Positions 60,165 to 64,000 of a DNA stretch of 64,000 nt are shown piece after piece. The notes under the pieces are model-generated. The model saw nothing but the letters and a program-made list of their open reading frames with translations. It was not told the DNA's origin and did no database searches. A program made the translations under genes and the position numbers. Source of the DNA: Hevea brasiliensis (Eukaryota; Streptophyta; Magnoliopsida; Malpighiales; Euphorbiaceae); NCBI RefSeq assembly GCF_030052815.1, contig NC_079495.1:116972194-117036193 (forward strand), read 5' to 3'. The number at the start of each line of letters is the position of its first letter. Positions within the stretch are counted from its first letter, which is position 1.

Positions 60165-60169
60165 AACTT

Positions 60170-61737
60170 GAATGGCCAATTTTTTATACCTTCCTTTTAT
60201 ATGGGAGACTGTCAAAATTTTTATTAAGTGCTTTTGTTGGCTCTACAGGAGAATATGAGTGCAGGTCCTCTAGCACTTCCTCATCAGGTGCTAGTACCAC
60301 CTTTCTTCTTTGGAAGTACTAAGGAGTTGTCTATCTAGCCTTTTTTCAAAGCTACCTATTGACTCTAGGCTTCCTCCAAGGATTTTTTCACATATTGTAA
60401 TCATTATATTTCGATGTAAAAAATTTAGCATACATGTAAATACTTTGGAAATTTGTCTCTATTCTACTCTATTGCAGGAATCTTGGGAAAAGCCATGGAG
60501 TCAGCTATCTAAGGCCATGGGTTAACCTTAGCTATTTTATGCTTGGTGTTATCCCACCGACTTCCTACAAGGCACGATGGCTTTAGATTTAGAGAATTGC
60601 ATCACTAAAATTGCTATTTGAAGAACTAGAGTAGTTGAACTGTCATGTAAGGAATTTGAACTGTAAGATCGCTAACTCCTCTGATATTATGATTGCCCCT
60701 GAGCCTAAAGTCAACTAGGAACCAGAGTCCCCTGAGAAGCTATAAGTACCATTAGAACTAGAGCTACAAGTACCACCATCTGAAGGACTAGAATGGCTAT
60801 CTAAGGAACCTACATTACAAGTATGTTAGTTCCTCTATGATTATTGCCTCCCAAGCCAAAGGTCACCTGGGGCATTTGCACTTATAAGGCATTGGTGTGA
60901 CTTGAGAACCTGCAATTGCCTCTACGTTATTAATACTTGGGTGAGTCACAGGGTTAGTGTTACTGAAAATTTAGGTAGGAGTACCACTTTTGCCATTAGG
61001 GCGGTTGTGTTCAGGCGGTTGGTACCGTTCTCCTTTCTGAGCGTAGCTTCCATTAGTTTCACCCTGAGGAGTTCTTAGTTAAGGTTGCCCCCCGAGCTCC
61101 CTAGGGCTCTTGGATGTAGAGTCAGACTTCTTTGGCCTGGTGAAATGGCTATCGGACAATATAGGTGTTGGAAATTTTAACTTTTCAACAAAAATTGAAT
61201 TGCATCAGTAATTTTGTTCAAGGTATGATCATTTTTATCCAACTACTCATTTAAGTTTTTCTTTAAAACCTCAAGGAGGGATGGTGCGGTTGCTTCTTCA
61301 ACAACAATAATAGGAACTAATTCATCTTGTCTCTGTTTTAGATCAACAACTAAGATATGTGCAGTCTCTGTTAGGTCAAGATTCTAAACCTCTTCTCCCT
61401 GGGGAATTTTTTTTTTTTTCAAATTGTTCCACTATTTGGGGAACTTGGATGTTCAGTCCCTCAGAGTCCTGAGATGTAGCAGTGTCTTTGCTTAGTAAGC
61501 TTCTTATTTCCAACGGCCTTGAGGAGCCTAAATAGAAAAGTTTGCAAAAAAGAGAATAGAAGGAGATTGTCATTATGTGATGAAGCAAAAATAACAATCG
61601 ATCCCATCAAGCGTGCTAAAAATTGTTTGTAATTTTTTGTTAATAATAGTAAAATGTTGAAATAATAGAAGTTGATCTATTGGCCTAATAGTGTGCCAAA
61701 GATTGTTTGCAATTTTTTGGTAAGAATAATGCAAATT
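60170..61737. other. unassigned sequence, right flank of the old chromovirus
   Basis: It contains an acceptor-like 'ggctctacag' at 60239-60248 followed by a short open frame. A minus-strand open stretch near 61540-60900 is rich in Ser, Pro and Lys and may be decayed element coding sequence. I recognise no family. Confidence 0.35.
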
Positions 61738-62230
61738 GTTGTTGAAAAGCAAATACAATGTTTGAAAATTGAAATTGCAACAAAAATTGAAATGGACAAT
61801 GCTTAAAAATTGAAAATGACTACTGGAGTTGTGAATTGATTTGATTGCTAGAGTCTTTGTATTGTTGTTGATTTGTTAATTGGTTAGCTAAGTTATTGGG
61901 CCTTTCCCATTGCATAACAGATGTTATTTACAACAGCACTTGACTGACCCTAGAAATTATATGGAACCAGTATGCTTTCACATCCTGCAATTGCGATCCA
62001 CTACCAATAATTGTTGTCAATTTCCCTTCCAGCATGTAACTCCCATAACTTCGTACCAGCAAGTAACTCCTTATAACTTCCACTAATTAAATATTTGATA
62101 ACTACCCAAAAATAATTAATAAATATTTATTTCATGCCTCACAATTAAATTAATGCAACAAAATTAATTTAATTAATCATAGGACTAAAAAAATAATTAA
62201 TAAGCTAAAATAATTATTTTTTGTGCAAAC
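61738..62230 (+). repeat. direct repeat, right copy
   Basis: Same orientation as 37030-37590. See that entry. Confidence 0.8.
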
Positions 62231-62661
62231 AATAGGGTTTAATAGGTAATTTTTAAATTATAGGGAATAATTGAAAAAATTTTGAAAGTACTTGTTTTTT
62301 AGTAATTTCCCTAAAAAAATACCTAGTGATTTCGTACTTTGACACATGAATGATTGTAGTTTGACTTTTGTCAATTTGATACCCTATGTTTTTCTTCATT
62401 AGCAAATGTGATCCAAACTATTAGTTATTGTTAAATGACATTACGTGGTAAATACATGGCGCTAACATGGCGAACATGTGGCAAATATGTTGGCATAAGG
62501 GCAACACGTTAGCTCTACATCATCAATTTTAATGTCATTATTTATTTTATCGTCTAAGTACAGAAGATTGAAGCATAGGTCCCTAAATTGAAAAAAAAAA
62601 AAAAACCTAAGCCCTAAATTGAAAAATTCAAAACCTCAAGCCCTAAATTGGAAAAAAAAAA
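62231..62661. other. transposon-like AT-rich stretch
   Basis: The wording ('tttgacacatgaatg', 'atgtggcaaatatg', 'taagccctaaattg' repeats at 62585-62655) resembles ends of non-autonomous plant DNA transposons. Borders are not resolved. Confidence 0.35.
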
Positions 62662-63628
62662 GCTTATTAGACAAAAAAAAATCCAAAACTTTCTGAGTAT
62701 TCACAATTGCAGCTAAAACTTTAAATTATGCATATCATAGCCGAAAATCTTAGTTAGTTGTCACAATTATATCCAAACGAACTAAATTGAGTTTGAGAAC
62801 GTTAATGGTAAACTAAAATATAGTCTCTGAAGTTTTATTTGATTAATAAAATAGTCTATGGATTTGAACTTTATATTTAAATTTTTTATTTATTATATAA
62901 AATATATTTAGGATATAAAATATATTTTACATTTATTTTTAATTGAAATCTTATACTAAATAATTATTTTTTTATTAAATTATATTTTAATATAATAAAC
63001 AATTCAAAAATAACATAATAATAAAGTATCACAAAATAATCTTATTGTAAATAAAGATAGCAGTTAATATGATTAATATTCCAGACAATAAATTGATGTG
63101 CAATTAATATATTTTAGAAAGATTAACTACCATTTTTATTTATAAAATTACGAATGGTTTTGATGATTGATTGTATAGCATATGCTCAGTCTGTAAGTTT
63201 AATGGTTGTTTTATTACAATATGATTATTTTGCATAATTGACAACAAAAAAAAAGGTTACAATGTGATTATTTTGTAATTACTTTATTATTATGTAATTT
63301 TCAGCTTTTATATTATATTAAAATATATTTTAATCAATAAAAATAATATTTTAGTATAAAATTTCAATTAAAAATTAATATAAAATATATTTTATATTTA
63401 TAAAATAAATAAAAATATTTAAATATAAAGTTTAAATCAATGAAATATTTTGTTAATTAAATAAAACTTCAGAAATTATATTGTAATTTATCATATACTT
63501 TCTCAAATTCAATTTAGTTCCATTGGCTACATTTGTGACAACTAAGATTTGCCTATAATACATACAATTTAAAGTTTTGGCTACAATTGTTAATACCCTA
63601 AAAGTTTTGGATTTTTTGTCTAATAAGC
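62662..63628. mobile_element. fold-back element with ~390-bp inverted arms
   Basis: The left arm (62662 to about 63055) starts 'gcttattagacaaaa' and contains 'tgcagctaaaactttaaatt' and 'agttgtcacaa'. The right arm (about 63238-63628) is its reverse complement with scattered mismatches. Only about 180 bases lie between the arms and there is no coding capacity. The end motif 'attgcagccaaaacttt' is common in non-autonomous Mutator-like or fold-back elements. A direct repeat 'ataagccaaacaaaaacta' follows the right end (63625 and 63656). Confidence 0.85.
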
Positions 63629-63785
63629 CAAACAAAAACTAATTATTTTCTCCGATAAGCCAAACAAAAACTAAGTACAAAAGGTAAAAGTACAAGATAC
63701 TTAAGTACACCTTCCCTTTTAATTTACAAATAAACTCTTATATTTTGACAAATAAATTCTTAAGTATTATAATCATTTCTAATCC

Positions 63786-63985
63786 ATTTAACCTCTCTCT
63801 CTCTCTTAGTCTTTTTCTCCCTTTGTCCATCTCTCCCTCTATCAATCTGTCTCTCTGTTTCTCCCCTTTCTATCTTTTTATTTTCATCTCTCTCTCTTTG
63901 ATCAAATTTTCCCTTTCGAAAATTTTCCTCTTCCCTCTTTTCTTATCGTCTCTCTTTTCTTATTGTCTCTCTTTTCTTCCCTCTT
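63786..63985. repeat. pyrimidine-rich (CT)n-like tract
   Basis: Nearly all C and T with runs of 'ctctctctct' and 'tctcttttctt'. Could be low-complexity DNA or the leader of a gene beyond the window. Confidence 0.8.
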
Positions 63986-64000
63986 TTCAATATGGGATGG

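Overview
The window is nuclear DNA of a flowering plant, probably a eudicot. It is AT-rich, has plant-type GT..AG introns in element genes, LTR retrotransposons of the Tat and chromovirus lineages primed by initiator tRNA-Met-like sites, MULE-like terminal inverted repeats, and a fragment of the plant eL14 ribosomal protein gene. The species cannot be read from the sequence; a woody eudicot (for example Euphorbiaceae) is only a guess. I see no intact host gene, rRNA, tRNA or CRISPR array. Almost everything is a pile of nested transposable elements, and I resolve the order of insertion from target-site duplications (TSDs).

Left third (1-26010): one large, decayed Tat/Retand-type Ty3-gypsy element on the minus strand. 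From right to left it has a 5' LTR (25504-26010), a primer-binding site, gag, pol (protease, RT, RNase H, integrase; about 25350 down to 20000), an array of about 50-bp tandem repeats (19678-19975), an antisense gene read from the plus strand (3596-4748 plus 13051-13729), a polypurine tract and the end of the 3' LTR (to 3208). It was later hit by chromovirus LTRs: a cluster at 1-3151, a solo LTR at 4749-13050 (TSD GTGCC), and a different LTR-like element at 13918-19205 (TSD GTTTC) which itself holds a solo LTR at 14066-17530 (TSD GTTTT). Inside the 4749-13050 solo LTR sits a further 4.6-kb unit (6401-11042) with Tat-like LTR ends. It carries a second copy of the antisense gene and a minus-strand fragment of the ribosomal protein eL14 gene.

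Middle (26011-38871): AT-rich sequence with two (AT)n tracts, a 1.2-kb MULE-like element with long inverted ends enclosing an unrecognised reading frame (28532-29712), inverted repeats at 30095-30232 and 36697-36832, and the 3' end of a chromovirus with its 3.8-kb LTR (32275-36400).

Right half (38872-64000): a decayed minus-strand chromovirus (38877-60164, TSD AACTT) whose gag gene is split by a younger plus-strand chromovirus (45149-56364, TSD GAAGC). The younger one is complete in structure: 3-kb LTRs, PBS, one long gag-pol frame, chromodomain-like C-terminus and polypurine tract. It is dead through stop codons and small indels. Its 3' LTR holds a further 385-bp insertion. A direct repeat (37030-37590 and 61738-62230) brackets this block. 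A 967-bp fold-back element (62662-63628) and pyrimidine-rich DNA close the window.

The most noteworthy points are: (1) the antisense Tat gene occurs twice with the same phase-1 intron; (2) the captured eL14 fragment; (3) a 74-nt intron-like gap in the chromovirus integrase; (4) a double hairpin in the chromovirus LTRs whose stems show compensatory changes between subfamilies; (5) a pseudogene with ten stop codons, no frameshift and all thirteen tryptophan codons intact.
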